Source: Gemmatimonadota bacterium (GTDB taxonomy: Bacteria; Gemmatimonadota; Gemmatimonadetes; Gemmatimonadales; GWC2-71-9). Taken from it: a stretch of 64,000 nucleotides of DNA. Below are positions 9,150 to 18,300 of this stretch, piece by piece (the stretch's first letter is position 1; each line of letters opens with the position of its first letter). The stretch is taken from the NCBI GenBank assembly GCA_009692115.1, contig SHZU01000010.1, positions 1 through 64,000 on the forward strand. The letters run 5' to 3'. The translations under genes and the position numbers were made by a program. The notes under the pieces were generated by a model. It was not told where the DNA came from and did not search any database. It worked only from the letters and a program-made list of their open reading frames with translations.

Positions 9150-9579
9150 CCGTCAGCCGGGCCGCCAGAGCCCGGAGGCCGAGCAAATAGCTCTGGGGCC
9201 CAAACCCGGCAATGACGCCGAGCGCCAAGTCGGCGACCAGCGAATGCCGCCGCACCTCATCCCGGGCAAACGGGTTCGAGAGATGCACTTCGACGAATGG
9301 GGTCCGGACCGCCAACAGCGCGTCCCGAATGGCCAGACTGGTGTGGGTGTAAGCCCCGGCATTCAAGATCAAGCCGTCGGCCCGGCCCGGCAGTGACTGG
9401 ATCTGATCGATCAGGGCACCCTCATGGTTGCTCTGCGACCATTCGATGGTCATTCCAAGGTGCGCCGCCTCAACCCGGACGAGCGACTCCACTTGGTCGA
9501 GGGTGGCCCGGCCATAGACCTCGGGCTCCCGGGCGCCCAACAGGTTCAGATTGGGTCCGTTGAGGACGGTGACCCGCAT
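9142..9579 (-). CDS. aroQ: 3-dehydroquinate dehydratase, type II
   Basis: AroQ converts 3-dehydroquinate to 3-dehydroshikimate in the shikimate pathway. The ATG at 9579 overlaps the stop of the TPR gene by one base (TAATG) and gives the typical start MRVTVLNGPNLNLLGAREP; 145 residues is the family length. The catalytic Tyr is in EPEVYG, the active-site loop NAGAYTHTSLAIRDAL is present, and the His is in VEVHLSN. An upstream start at 9603 would add eight residues without support. Confidence 0.96.
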   Translation of the reverse strand: MRVTVLNGPNLNLLGAREPEVYGRATLDQVESLVRVEAAHLGMTIEWSQSNHEGALIDQIQSLPGRADGLILNAGAYTHTSLAIRDALLAVRTPFVEVHLSNPFARDEVRRHSLVADLALGVIAGFGPQSYLLGLRALAARLTDG

Positions 9580-10772
9580 TACCGGCGGAGCCCTTTCAGC
9601 CAACCGGTGAAGCTCTCGAGGTCATCGCCCGCGCCCGGCTCTTCAGCGTAGAACTCATCGAAGCTGGGCCCGGCTTCGGCCGACACAGGCGCGCTTTGGG
9701 TCCGCCGGTCTTCGCCGAAGACCGCCCCGAGACTCAAGCCCGAAGGAAGCTTGGCCTCCGGCGGTCTCGGTCGGCTGGCCGACAGCAACTGCTCGAAGAA
9801 GGACCGCACCGAGGTTCCCCCGATCAGCACGGCGGCAAACCCGGGAAGCGACAACGCCCCCGCCGGCTTGAGCTCAGCTTCGAGCCGCTCGATCGCCAGC
9901 CGGATCCGCTGGTCATCGGAGCTTCGGCCGACCAGCTGGCTGTAGACCGCGAGGGCGAGTTCCCGGTGCCCCTGCCGGAGGAAAATCTCCGCCATGGTTT
10001 CGGTCACCACCAGGTCGGGCTCCGCTTCCACGCCCGTCACCGCGGCTTGATCGTCGGCATCAAGCGACTGGTCGACTCCAACGTCGGCTTCAGCCACGAC
10101 GGGGTCACCGACCTCAACCCGAAGTGACTCCGAGTCTCCCGCCTGCTGGTACTCGGTCGACGAGGCGGAAGAAAGCTCGATGGGGTCGTACCGCAGCACC
10201 TGGATCTGGTCTGAAGAATCGTCAACGATCTCGGCCCGGGGGAGGGTGTCGTCGCTTGCGGCGATCGGATCCCGGACCGCCTCAGCCACTTCGAGGAGCG
10301 GGCTTTCCACCTCCGGTTCAGCGACCGGTACCGGGGCCAGGTCGGCCGGCGGCGGGTTCGAGCCGGCCAGCGCCGACCGAACCCGGTCCCACTGCGAGCG
10401 GGCTTCCTCGTTGTTGCGATCGAAATCGAGCAACCGCTCCAACCGCCGCGCCGCGTCCGGGTAGCGCCCCGCCCGCTCGGCAATCTCCGCCAAGCCCTTC
10501 AGGGCAATTCCGTTTTCCGGATCGAGATCGAGGACCCGGCCATAGGAGGCATCCGCCGCGCCATCGGCCCCGGAATCGACCAGACAGCGACCGCGGACAA
10601 TATGGGCCGGCACGTAGTTGGGATGCTGGGCGAGACCGGCCGTGAGCAGTTCCAGGGCCTCCGGCACCATCCCATCCTTGCGGTATGCTTCGGCCAAGGG
10701 CGCGAAGGTCAGCCCGAGCCGGTTTTCCTGCCACCGGCGTTGGAGTTTCTCGATTTCGCGGGATGGCGCCAT
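9579..10772 (-). CDS. TPR-repeat protein of unknown function
   Basis: A 397-residue protein with no signal peptide. Residues 1-120 form about three tetratricopeptide repeats (FAPLAEAYRKDGMVPEALEL, YVPAHIVRGRCLVDSG, GIALKGLAEIAERAGRYPDA). A long acidic, low-complexity middle (about 125-235, rich in Glu, Asp, Val) follows, then another helical repeat near VTETMAEIFLRQGHRELAL, and a short C-terminal piece ending SFTGWLKGLRR. It is the first gene of the aroQ-acc operon and faces ppiD across a 168-base gap. I do not recognise a specific function; scaffold or assembly roles are typical of such proteins. Confidence 0.75.
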   Translation of the reverse strand: MAPSREIEKLQRRWQENRLGLTFAPLAEAYRKDGMVPEALELLTAGLAQHPNYVPAHIVRGRCLVDSGADGAADASYGRVLDLDPENGIALKGLAEIAERAGRYPDAARRLERLLDFDRNNEEARSQWDRVRSALAGSNPPPADLAPVPVAEPEVESPLLEVAEAVRDPIAASDDTLPRAEIVDDSSDQIQVLRYDPIELSSASSTEYQQAGDSESLRVEVGDPVVAEADVGVDQSLDADDQAAVTGVEAEPDLVVTETMAEIFLRQGHRELALAVYSQLVGRSSDDQRIRLAIERLEAELKPAGALSLPGFAAVLIGGTSVRSFFEQLLSASRPRPPEAKLPSGLSLGAVFGEDRRTQSAPVSAEAGPSFDEFYAEEPGAGDDLESFTGWLKGLRR

Positions 10773-10940
10773 AGGTTTTCGTGTCTTATGCGCTAAGTTG
10801 TTGCGGCATTTGAGGTAACATTAGTACTTCGGAACCGGACCTGTCAATCGGCAACCCAACCCGACCGCTTGAGCAACACCCCGACGCAGGTTACCTTTTC
10901 CGGTTTCCCAGCTGTGGTTTTTCTCGGAGCGTATCGCCCC

Positions 10941-12794
10941 ATGATGCAAGCATTTCGAAACGCAGCGAAGCCAGTCATCTTCGTGGTGACCATCTCGTTC
11001 TTTGCCTGGCTCGTGTTTGACCTGAGTGGGCTCGGCACCAGCACTGGGAGCATCTTTTCGTCCCAATCGGTCGGGAAAGTCAACGGCCGCTCGATCGATG
11101 TCCGGGCCTTTGACCAGCGGGTCCAGAACGTGATGTCCCAACAGCAACAGCAAGGGGCATCGCTCGGGCTCGACCAGATCCAGGAAATTCGCAATCAGGT
11201 CTGGGATGAATCAATCCGCGAGGTGCTGCTCCGGGCCGAATACGGGAAACGGGGCCTCTCGGTGTCGTCGGACGAAGTGGCGGACGCGATTCGGAACGTC
11301 CCGCTGCCGGACCTTCAACAGGTCCCAACCTTCCAAACCGACGGCCAGTTCGACATGGAGAAGTATCGGCGCTGGCTCGCGTCTGCGGAAGGCCAGCAGT
11401 ACGTCCCCGGCCTCGAAGCCCAATATCGCGACCAACTGCTCCAGGCTAAGCTGTTCCGTTCCGTGGTGTCGGACGTGTTCATCTCCGACGCCACGCTCTG
11501 GGAGCGCTACCGCGACGAGCGAGAGCAGGCCAAGGTCGGGATGGTCCGGATCGACCCGGCCACGACGGTCACCGATCAGAGCGCACCGGTCACGGCTCAG
11601 GAGGCCGAGGCCTACTATGGCCAGCACCGCGATGAATTCAAGCGCGAGAAGAGTGCCTTCCTGAGCTACTTGTACGTGCCGCGAACCACCGTGACCTCCG
11701 ACTCCGCGGCCGCCATGGCCCGGGCGGTGGCCGCTCGCGACGAAATCACGAAGGGCGCTCCGTTCGACGAGGTGGCCCGCCGTGAGTCATCCGACAGCCT
11801 GAGCGCCGCCAAAGGCGGCGACCTCGGTCAGTTGAAGCGTTCCGATCTCCCGGCGCCAGTGGCCACTGCCATGGCAAGCTTGCCGCTCAACACCGTGTCG
11901 GCCCCGGTTCTGAGCCAGTTCGGCTATCACCTCCTCAAGGTCGAGAGCCGCACCGGCGATTCAGTGCGGGCCCGCCACATCGTGATCCCCGTCGAGGTCA
12001 CCGGGGCACACCGCGACCAGCTTGACAAGATCGCGGATTCCCTCGAACTCCTCGCCGCCGAGAAACTCGACCCGTCGGCGATCGATACCACCGCGCGGGC
12101 CCTCGGCCTCACGGTCCGGCGAGTCGGTCCGGTCACCGAGGGATCCCGGGTCTTCGTACCCGAAGGTGGGCAGGTGCCGGATGCCGGGGTGTGGGCGTTC
12201 CAGGCCAAGCCGGGCGAGCACAGTCAGATCATCGAAGCGCCGAACGCGTTCTACGTCTTCCGGCTCGACAGCACCCAGAAGGCGGGGGTCCCCCCTCTCT
12301 CGGCCGTCAAAGCGGAGGTCGAGGCCAAGGTCCGATCCGGCAAGAAGACCGAGGAGGCCAAACGGATGGCCGGGAATCTGGCGAAGCAGGTCGCCGCTGG
12401 CACCGGCCTGGCCAACGCCGCCAGGGGGATGGGCTTCGAATACCGCGAAATAGGGCCCTTCGCGCGACTGACGTCACCCTTGGGAGCGCCGACCCTCATT
12501 GGGACGGCGTTCTCTTTGAAGCAGGGGGAGATCGGCGGACCGGTGACCCTCAATGCCAGGACCGGCGACGCGGGGGTCTACGTGTTTGAGGGTCTCGGGA
12601 TTACGGCGGCCGACTCGGCCGACTTCGTGAAGAACCTCCCGTCGATCCGCCAGCAGGCCCTGCAGTCAGCCAAGCGAAGCCGGGTTCAGGCGTATCTTGC
12701 CGCGCTTCGGGAGTCGGCGACGGTGGTCGACCGCCGGTCGGAGATCTACAAGACCGCGGCGCAAACCACCGCAGCCTTGCCGGCCTCGCGTTAG
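10941..12794 (+). CDS. ppiD: PpiD/SurA-like membrane-anchored peptidyl-prolyl isomerase
   Basis: The start chosen is the ATG-ATG pair at 10941, giving 617 residues and one N-terminal membrane anchor (about 10-28, VIFVVTISFFAWLVF). A SurA-N-like region follows (45-200). A parvulin domain lies at about 238-338, with GGDLGQL and FGYHLLKVES, and there is a second, weaker parvulin-like segment from VRARHIVIP to about 470. It should act in the periplasm as a folding helper for outer-membrane proteins, fitting its LptD, BamD and Tol neighbours. It is one of very few plus-strand genes, convergent with tatA. A strong bidirectional hairpin follows it. Confidence 0.88.
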   Translation: MMQAFRNAAKPVIFVVTISFFAWLVFDLSGLGTSTGSIFSSQSVGKVNGRSIDVRAFDQRVQNVMSQQQQQGASLGLDQIQEIRNQVWDESIREVLLRAEYGKRGLSVSSDEVADAIRNVPLPDLQQVPTFQTDGQFDMEKYRRWLASAEGQQYVPGLEAQYRDQLLQAKLFRSVVSDVFISDATLWERYRDEREQAKVGMVRIDPATTVTDQSAPVTAQEAEAYYGQHRDEFKREKSAFLSYLYVPRTTVTSDSAAAMARAVAARDEITKGAPFDEVARRESSDSLSAAKGGDLGQLKRSDLPAPVATAMASLPLNTVSAPVLSQFGYHLLKVESRTGDSVRARHIVIPVEVTGAHRDQLDKIADSLELLAAEKLDPSAIDTTARALGLTVRRVGPVTEGSRVFVPEGGQVPDAGVWAFQAKPGEHSQIIEAPNAFYVFRLDSTQKAGVPPLSAVKAEVEAKVRSGKKTEEAKRMAGNLAKQVAAGTGLANAARGMGFEYREIGPFARLTSPLGAPTLIGTAFSLKQGEIGGPVTLNARTGDAGVYVFEGLGITAADSADFVKNLPSIRQQALQSAKRSRVQAYLAALRESATVVDRRSEIYKTAAQTTAALPASR

Positions 12795-12822
12795 CGGGAC
12801 GGCCGGCTCGGTCCGAAACGCC

Positions 12823-12855
12823 AAACGGGGCGACCACTCAGTGGTCGCCCCGTTT
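12823..12855. terminator. Bidirectional terminator between ppiD and tatA
   Basis: A perfect 15-bp inverted repeat, AAACGGGGCGACCAC and its complement, has a 3-base loop (12838-12840). It ends in TTTT on the plus strand and is preceded by a run of A, so it also ends in T on the minus strand. It sits between two convergent genes and can stop both. Confidence 0.9.
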
Positions 12856-12883
12856 TCCGTTCGGTGCCGGCCCCGAATCTGAC

Positions 12884-13132
12884 TTACTGCGAGAGCCGCT
12901 TTGGTTCACTCGATGTCGGCGGTTGGGCGGGGGCATCGAGTTGGCGCGACGGGGCTGCCCGGTCATCGGTGCCGCTGGTGACGGCGTCCGACGTGTCGGA
13001 GAGACTCCGCTTGAACTCCCGAATTCCCTTGCCAAGCGACTGCCCGATTTCCGGGAGCCGTTTGGCGCCGAAGACCAACAAGGCAATCAGGCCGAGAACG
13101 AGGATTTCGGTAAAGCCGATATTCGAGAACAT
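12884..13132 (-). CDS. tatA: Sec-independent protein translocase TatA/E
   Basis: A small membrane protein (82 residues from the ATG at 13132, with GGAG upstream). The TatA pattern is clear: short periplasmic N-terminus MFSNIG, one membrane helix TEILVLGLIALLVFGAKRLPEIG with the FGxxRLPE hinge, then an amphipathic helix QSLGKGIREFKRSLSD and a polar tail. With TatC it forms the pore that exports folded proteins with twin-arginine signals. TatC lies about 2 kb upstream on the same strand. No TatB was seen, so this protein may serve both roles. Confidence 0.93.
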   Translation of the reverse strand: MFSNIGFTEILVLGLIALLVFGAKRLPEIGQSLGKGIREFKRSLSDTSDAVTSGTDDRAAPSRQLDAPAQPPTSSEPKRLSQ

Positions 13133-13145
13133 GGGGAGACTCCTG

Positions 13146-13418
13146 CTAGAAAAGCGACCGGGCAACCAAGTAGGCTATCAGCACACCAAGCACACTAAGC
13201 AGCGATACCTCAACCCCGACAGGGCCGAGAGTGAAGTCTAGCACGAGGAGCTTCATGGTGACAGGTCCGAACTCACCCCGGGCGGCTGTGGTAAAGAACG
13301 CCCGGGCCGGACTTTCCGGTAGAATCCGGCTCAGGAATGCCTGGAGGAAACCGCCTAACAGAAAGCCAGTCACCAAGATGGCGACGTAGTAGCGGGGCCG
13401 ACGGGGTCCGGATGTCAT
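13146..13418 (-). CDS. DUF4321 small membrane protein
   Basis: A 90-residue protein with two membrane segments: YYVAILVTGFLLGGFLQAFL near the N-terminus and VSLLSVLGVLIAYLVA at the C-terminus. Between them lies GPVTMKLLVLDFTLGPVGVEV. This is the DUF4321 pattern (GxLLGGFLG, FTLG, NLLSVLG), a family of unknown function. It sits between the prenyl synthase fusion (3-base gap) and tatA (13-base gap) on the same strand, so it is probably co-transcribed with them. Confidence 0.75.
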   Translation of the reverse strand: MTSGPRRPRYYVAILVTGFLLGGFLQAFLSRILPESPARAFFTTAARGEFGPVTMKLLVLDFTLGPVGVEVSLLSVLGVLIAYLVARSLF

Positions 13419-13421
13419 GGC

Positions 13422-15182
13422 CTAATTTCGGCGTTCCATGACGAACGTCACGGCGGCTCGAAGGAGCTCGCGATCGGGGCCCGGCGCCAGCCATTCCAGT
13501 TCCCGGGCCGCCTCATCCGCCAGGCGCTGGGCCCGGCCCCGGGCATACTCGAGTCCGCCGGCGGTCCGAACGTGCTCCACCACCCCCGCCACTTGTTCGG
13601 CAGTGGGATCCGGAGCGGCCATGAGGGCGTTGACATCGCTCCGTTGCGGACCGGTCAGCCTGGGCAACGCGTGAATCAGCGGCAAGGTCACCTTGTGCTC
13701 CCTGAGATCGTGGCCAGTGGGCTTTCCGGTCACCGTTTCGACTTCGGTAAAGTCAAGCAGGTCATCGACGATCTGAAAGGCCATCCCGAGCGCATTTCCG
13801 AACCTGGCCATGGCCGCGCGCACCTCTTGAGACGCCCGAAGGGCGCCGCACTCGCACGCCCCCGAGAGGAGGGAGGCCGTTTTAGCCCGAATCAGGAGAT
13901 CGTAGCTCTCTTCGCTGAAGGTCAGCGGGTCGTGGGCCAGCAGCTGCCGCATCTCCCCGATGGTCATCTCGTTGGTGACCCGGCCGAGCACTTCGAGCGG
14001 TTTGAGGTCGGCGAGGTTGACCAACTCGATCACGGCCCGCGAATAGAGATAATCGCCCATGATCACCGACACCTGGTGACTGAAGAGCGCGTTGATCGTC
14101 GGCATCCCGCGGCGGAGGACGGAGTGATCGACGGAGTCGTCGTGCACCAAGGTGGCGAGGTGAATCAGCTCGACAACGGCGGCCAACCGGACCACCCGGT
14201 CATCGAGCGAGCCGGTGGCCCGATTGACGAGGAACAGCAGGGTCGGGCGGAGCATCTTGCCCTGCATCCGCAGGAGATGCGAATTGACGTCCCCAATCAG
14301 CGCAAAGTCGGCCTCGATCGCCCGGCCGATCTGGGTCCGGACCCCCTCGAGATTGTCGTGCAGGTCGGCCTGCAGATCGGCGAGCGACACCACGGTCGCG
14401 CTCGAGGTCACGGAGCCCCCGTTCAGGAGTTCCAGGCCATCGACCGGCCCGGTCGGCTCTGCGGGCCGATCGTAGCTCGCCCCAAGATCGAGAAAGACCA
14501 GTCCGTCGCCACCGGCCCCCGGCCGATACGGCGACGGCAGGCTGGCACCCGGATTGGCCGCCGAGCCGTTGGCGTCGGACTCGAGCGTCTCGGTCCGCTC
14601 CCGGCTGGCCTGGGACCCGGCGGCGCTGCCCCGCGACTCGAGCTCCACGGCTAGGCGTTCAAACTGCTCCCCGGCCTCTTCGTTCCGGGACGCCGCGCGG
14701 AGCAGCTCCACCAACATCGGACCGATATCAGGATTCCCGACGAACTGCTCGGCAAACGAATTGACCGCCTTCAGGGCCTCCTCGCGGTGGTGAAGCGCAT
14801 CCATCCGCTCGAGGTACTCCACCAGATTGCGCTTGGCGTCGCTGACAAAATTCTTCCGGGCATTGAGCTGGGCGAGGCGGAGGTAGGTGCTGGTCCGGCC
14901 GGGGTCCGCTCGGAGGATCTTACTGCACAGCGCAATCGCGTTGTTGAAAAACCCCTGCTCGGTGTAGAGATCGGAGGCCTGCTCGTAGGCGCGGATCGCG
15001 GCGCCGGAGTCGCCACCGCGCATTTCGAGATCGCCAATCCGGTTGTACGGCGACGGGTCGGGCACCCCTTCGCCCGACTCTTCGAACTCCCGGAGCGCTT
15101 TCTTGTACACGTCAATGGCAGGACGCCACTGGCCGCTTTGCTCGTACTTGCGCGCTGACTCTTTGAGCTTGTCGAGGTTCAT
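13422..15182 (-). CDS. TPR domain fused to polyprenyl diphosphate synthase
   Basis: A 586-residue protein starting at the ATG at 15182 (MNLDKLKESARKYEQSGQWR). Residues 1-180 are tetratricopeptide-like helical repeats. Residues 185-260 are a low-complexity linker. Residues 265-585 are a complete trans-isoprenyl diphosphate synthase: GKMLRP (substrate site), first Asp-rich motif DDSVD (348-352), LRRGMPT, and second Asp-rich motif DDLLD followed by GKPTGHDLREHKVTLPL. The first motif has the short DDxxD spacing of long-chain, octaprenyl-type enzymes. It should make the quinone side chain or a related C30-C50 polyprenyl chain. The fused TPR part is unusual for this enzyme. No frameshift or stop separates the halves. 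Confidence 0.88.
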   Translation of the reverse strand: MNLDKLKESARKYEQSGQWRPAIDVYKKALREFEESGEGVPDPSPYNRIGDLEMRGGDSGAAIRAYEQASDLYTEQGFFNNAIALCSKILRADPGRTSTYLRLAQLNARKNFVSDAKRNLVEYLERMDALHHREEALKAVNSFAEQFVGNPDIGPMLVELLRAASRNEEAGEQFERLAVELESRGSAAGSQASRERTETLESDANGSAANPGASLPSPYRPGAGGDGLVFLDLGASYDRPAEPTGPVDGLELLNGGSVTSSATVVSLADLQADLHDNLEGVRTQIGRAIEADFALIGDVNSHLLRMQGKMLRPTLLFLVNRATGSLDDRVVRLAAVVELIHLATLVHDDSVDHSVLRRGMPTINALFSHQVSVIMGDYLYSRAVIELVNLADLKPLEVLGRVTNEMTIGEMRQLLAHDPLTFSEESYDLLIRAKTASLLSGACECGALRASQEVRAAMARFGNALGMAFQIVDDLLDFTEVETVTGKPTGHDLREHKVTLPLIHALPRLTGPQRSDVNALMAAPDPTAEQVAGVVEHVRTAGGLEYARGRAQRLADEAARELEWLAPGPDRELLRAAVTFVMERRN

Positions 15183-15357
15183 CCGACTCGCGAGTAAAGG
15201 GGGCCGAGTGGCACGAATCGCACTAGGCGCGTCAACATCTTGTAGCGACGTAAGATAGGCCCGCTGGAACGGGCCAGGCAAGCCGGGTCATGGGGGCCGC
15301 CGCCCGGTCGGGACGGCCTGCAGGGTCCGGGCCAGCGGCTCCCCGGGCCGATCGGAC

Positions 15358-18300
15358 CTACCGCCGGTCGGATTGGATGGTGTTTTGGCGGTAATCGAAC
15401 TTGATGTCCGGCAAATCGATCAGGGTCACCAGGAACGAGAACTGGAAGTTGCCATTCGGGCTTCGGAGGAATGAAAAGGTCGCTCGCCAGTCGTGGAGGT
15501 CGCGGGTCAGATTGAGTTGTTGAGACTCAAATTTCTTTTTGGTCACGTCATACTGGGTGTTCCAGCTGACCTGCCAGAACTGGGTCGGGGCAAAGCTGGT
15601 ATTGAGCGAGAGGTTGCTTCGGTTCGGGGCCCGGAGGGCGGCCGTCTGGGCTACGGGCCGGTTCCGGGCGATGGTCAAATTCACATTGGCGTTGAAGCCG
15701 CGCTGGCCCCGGGTGTAGGTCTGGTTGGAGGTGAAGCCGGTGCCCCGCCGGAGGTCGTCGACCCCGCCAAACGGAGACTGGCCCGGCAGGTTTGGGGCCC
15801 GGGCCGGCTGGGCCGTTTCCTTGGTCGCCGGTTCCGTGGTCAGGCCGAGCAATCGTCCGATCGACTTGAAGGTGCCGTCGGTCAGCGAAAAACTCGCCGT
15901 CACCCCGGACAGGAACGGGTTGAATCGGGCGGTGTCGCTGTCGAACTGGCCGATGAAGAGGTCGTGGGAAAGCGACAGGTTGAGCCCGGGCACCAGATCG
16001 CTGAGGAGACTGTTGGTCAGTGAGCCGCTGCCCCAGCCGGTCCGGCCGGGCTGTTTGGCCTTTTCGAAGTCATAGGACATTCCGCTGGTGCTGATGCTCA
16101 GGATCCGAATCTTCTTGACCGCGGCATCGGTCGTGTCACCGGCCGGGCGCTTGGACTTGCCCTCGAAATTCTGACTCAGGGTCAGGTTGAGATTCTGGCT
16201 CGGAATGCTCTCCAACACCAGCGGCTGGCCGACCGGGGTGATCGCCCGGGCAAACTCGAGCGGAACCGCGGCGGCCGGGCTATACGAGTAATTGAGCGAC
16301 GGCTGAATGGTATGGCGAATCTTGGCGAGGGGGCCGATCCCGGGAAAGAACCCGTAGAACGTGGGCGACACCGACACCCCGAACTGCAGCCGCTTGCCTT
16401 GCCGGACGAACTGTCCGTCGGTCCGTTCGTTTCGAACGGCAAAGGGCCCCGACGTAATGTTGGTGATGCCCACGTTCGGCGTGACCTTCCACGAGGTCCG
16501 GAACACGATCGGCAAGTTGATCCCGGTTTGCCAGTCGAATTCACTGCCGAATCCCCCACCCCGGACCCGCCGGACCGTGATCGAGTCGGTGGGATCAGGG
16601 GTGTCGTCGTTCGGCAGTTTGACGACCTCTTCCCGAAGGCCGGCGGAGTCGGCATCAATCAAGCTCACCGCGTTCTGCCATTGGAATCCGCCGATTCGAA
16701 GCGGCGTGTTCATAGTAAAACGGCTGACCCGACTCCCGCCCGTCACCTTGAGCGTGTCGACCTGGCCGCCGATACCCCGGGGCACCAGCACCGACGGCAG
16801 CGGCTGCCGGAACCTCACGTCGCGATTGAAATTGAGGTCCGGCGACCAGGTGACGTTGGTCCCAAAATCAAGCGGCTTGGGCGACACGGAGAGCGACGGC
16901 TCGGTCCGCGAACCGCTGCCGTCGGTCACGTTCTGGCTCCGGGTCCAACCAACCGCGACGTTGCCCCACTTGAACTGACGGTTCAAATTGGAGGAGCTTC
17001 GAATCTGCTGGGTGGTGAGGCGCGGGTCGATCGAGTTCCGGCGAATGATCGACGAATTGGTCGAGTAATCGAGGCTGACGTTCAGTTTGGTGGTGATGTT
17101 GAACGACTGACTGTGGTTCCAGACGATCCGGGTATTGGAGTTCCCCGACCCCGACCCGATTTCACTGCTCTTCGAAAAGCTGACGGCCCCCCGCGCAAAC
17201 TTGTCGATCCACCGGTACTGCCCCTCGAACCCCAACTCGATATACCGGTTCGAAAACCAATCGAACCGGCCGAGCAGATCGACATAGTCGTTGGGAGCCC
17301 AATAGTACCCGATGTTCCGGACGGTTCGATTGTAGGCGCGGCTCGGCCGGACGATGTCGTTAAAGCCAAATTCGGGGATCAAGATCCCCGAACGCCGACC
17401 CCGCTTGGTATCCTGAAAGAGAAACGGAATCCAGGCGATCGGGACATCCCGGATGTACAGAACCGCGGGCCGGGCCACCATGACCGACCCGTTGACCCAC
17501 TTGAGCTCTTTGGCCGCAAAGTGGTAGTGCGAATCCGGCAAGTCACAACTGGTGATCTCCTGGGCCCGGGCGTAGATCCGGCTGGTGGACGAATCCATCG
17601 CGATATTGCCGCTGATGATCCAGTTGGCTCCCTGCTGCGGAAAGGTCGTCCGGCCATCCTGAACCAGCCCCCGCTCCGCACAGGTGTTGAACTGGACCTG
17701 ACGGCCGACCACCACGGTACCCTCCTGAAACAGGTGGGGCTCCCCCTCCGCGTCGAACCGGCAATCGCCCGCCCGATAGTCGATGTGGCGAGCTTCGAGC
17801 GTGGATCCCGCCCGCTCGGTCATGGCATTGCCGTCCAGTTTCACGACCCGGTCTATAGTTTGAACCCGGGCCGTATCCGACCGGTATCGGGTCACATCAT
17901 ACCCCTCGAGTTCGAGCAGATCATCGACAATCGAGTCCGGGGCGGCGAAGCTCAGCTTCGGGGCGGTGGGAATGCCGAGGCGGCGGGCGCTCGCGGTATC
18001 AAGCGGGGTTGGTGTCCGAGTGCCGGTGTCGGCCGGATTCTGGCGGGGACTCTGCTGGGCCACCGGTCGGGGCGGCGGGATCGGGCGCTGGGCGTCGAGC
18101 CGGGTTGGAAACCCAAACGCCACCAGCGCCATCAACGCGGCGGCGGCCGCCCGGATCCGCCGTCGGTGGACGATCCACGCCCCCGCAAACCCAACCTCGT
18201 ACAGGATCAACAACGGAATCGACATCATCATCATCGAGAAGATGTCGGTACCTGGCGAGAGAATCGCTCCGCCCGCAAAAGCCAGGACCGCGGCAAACCG

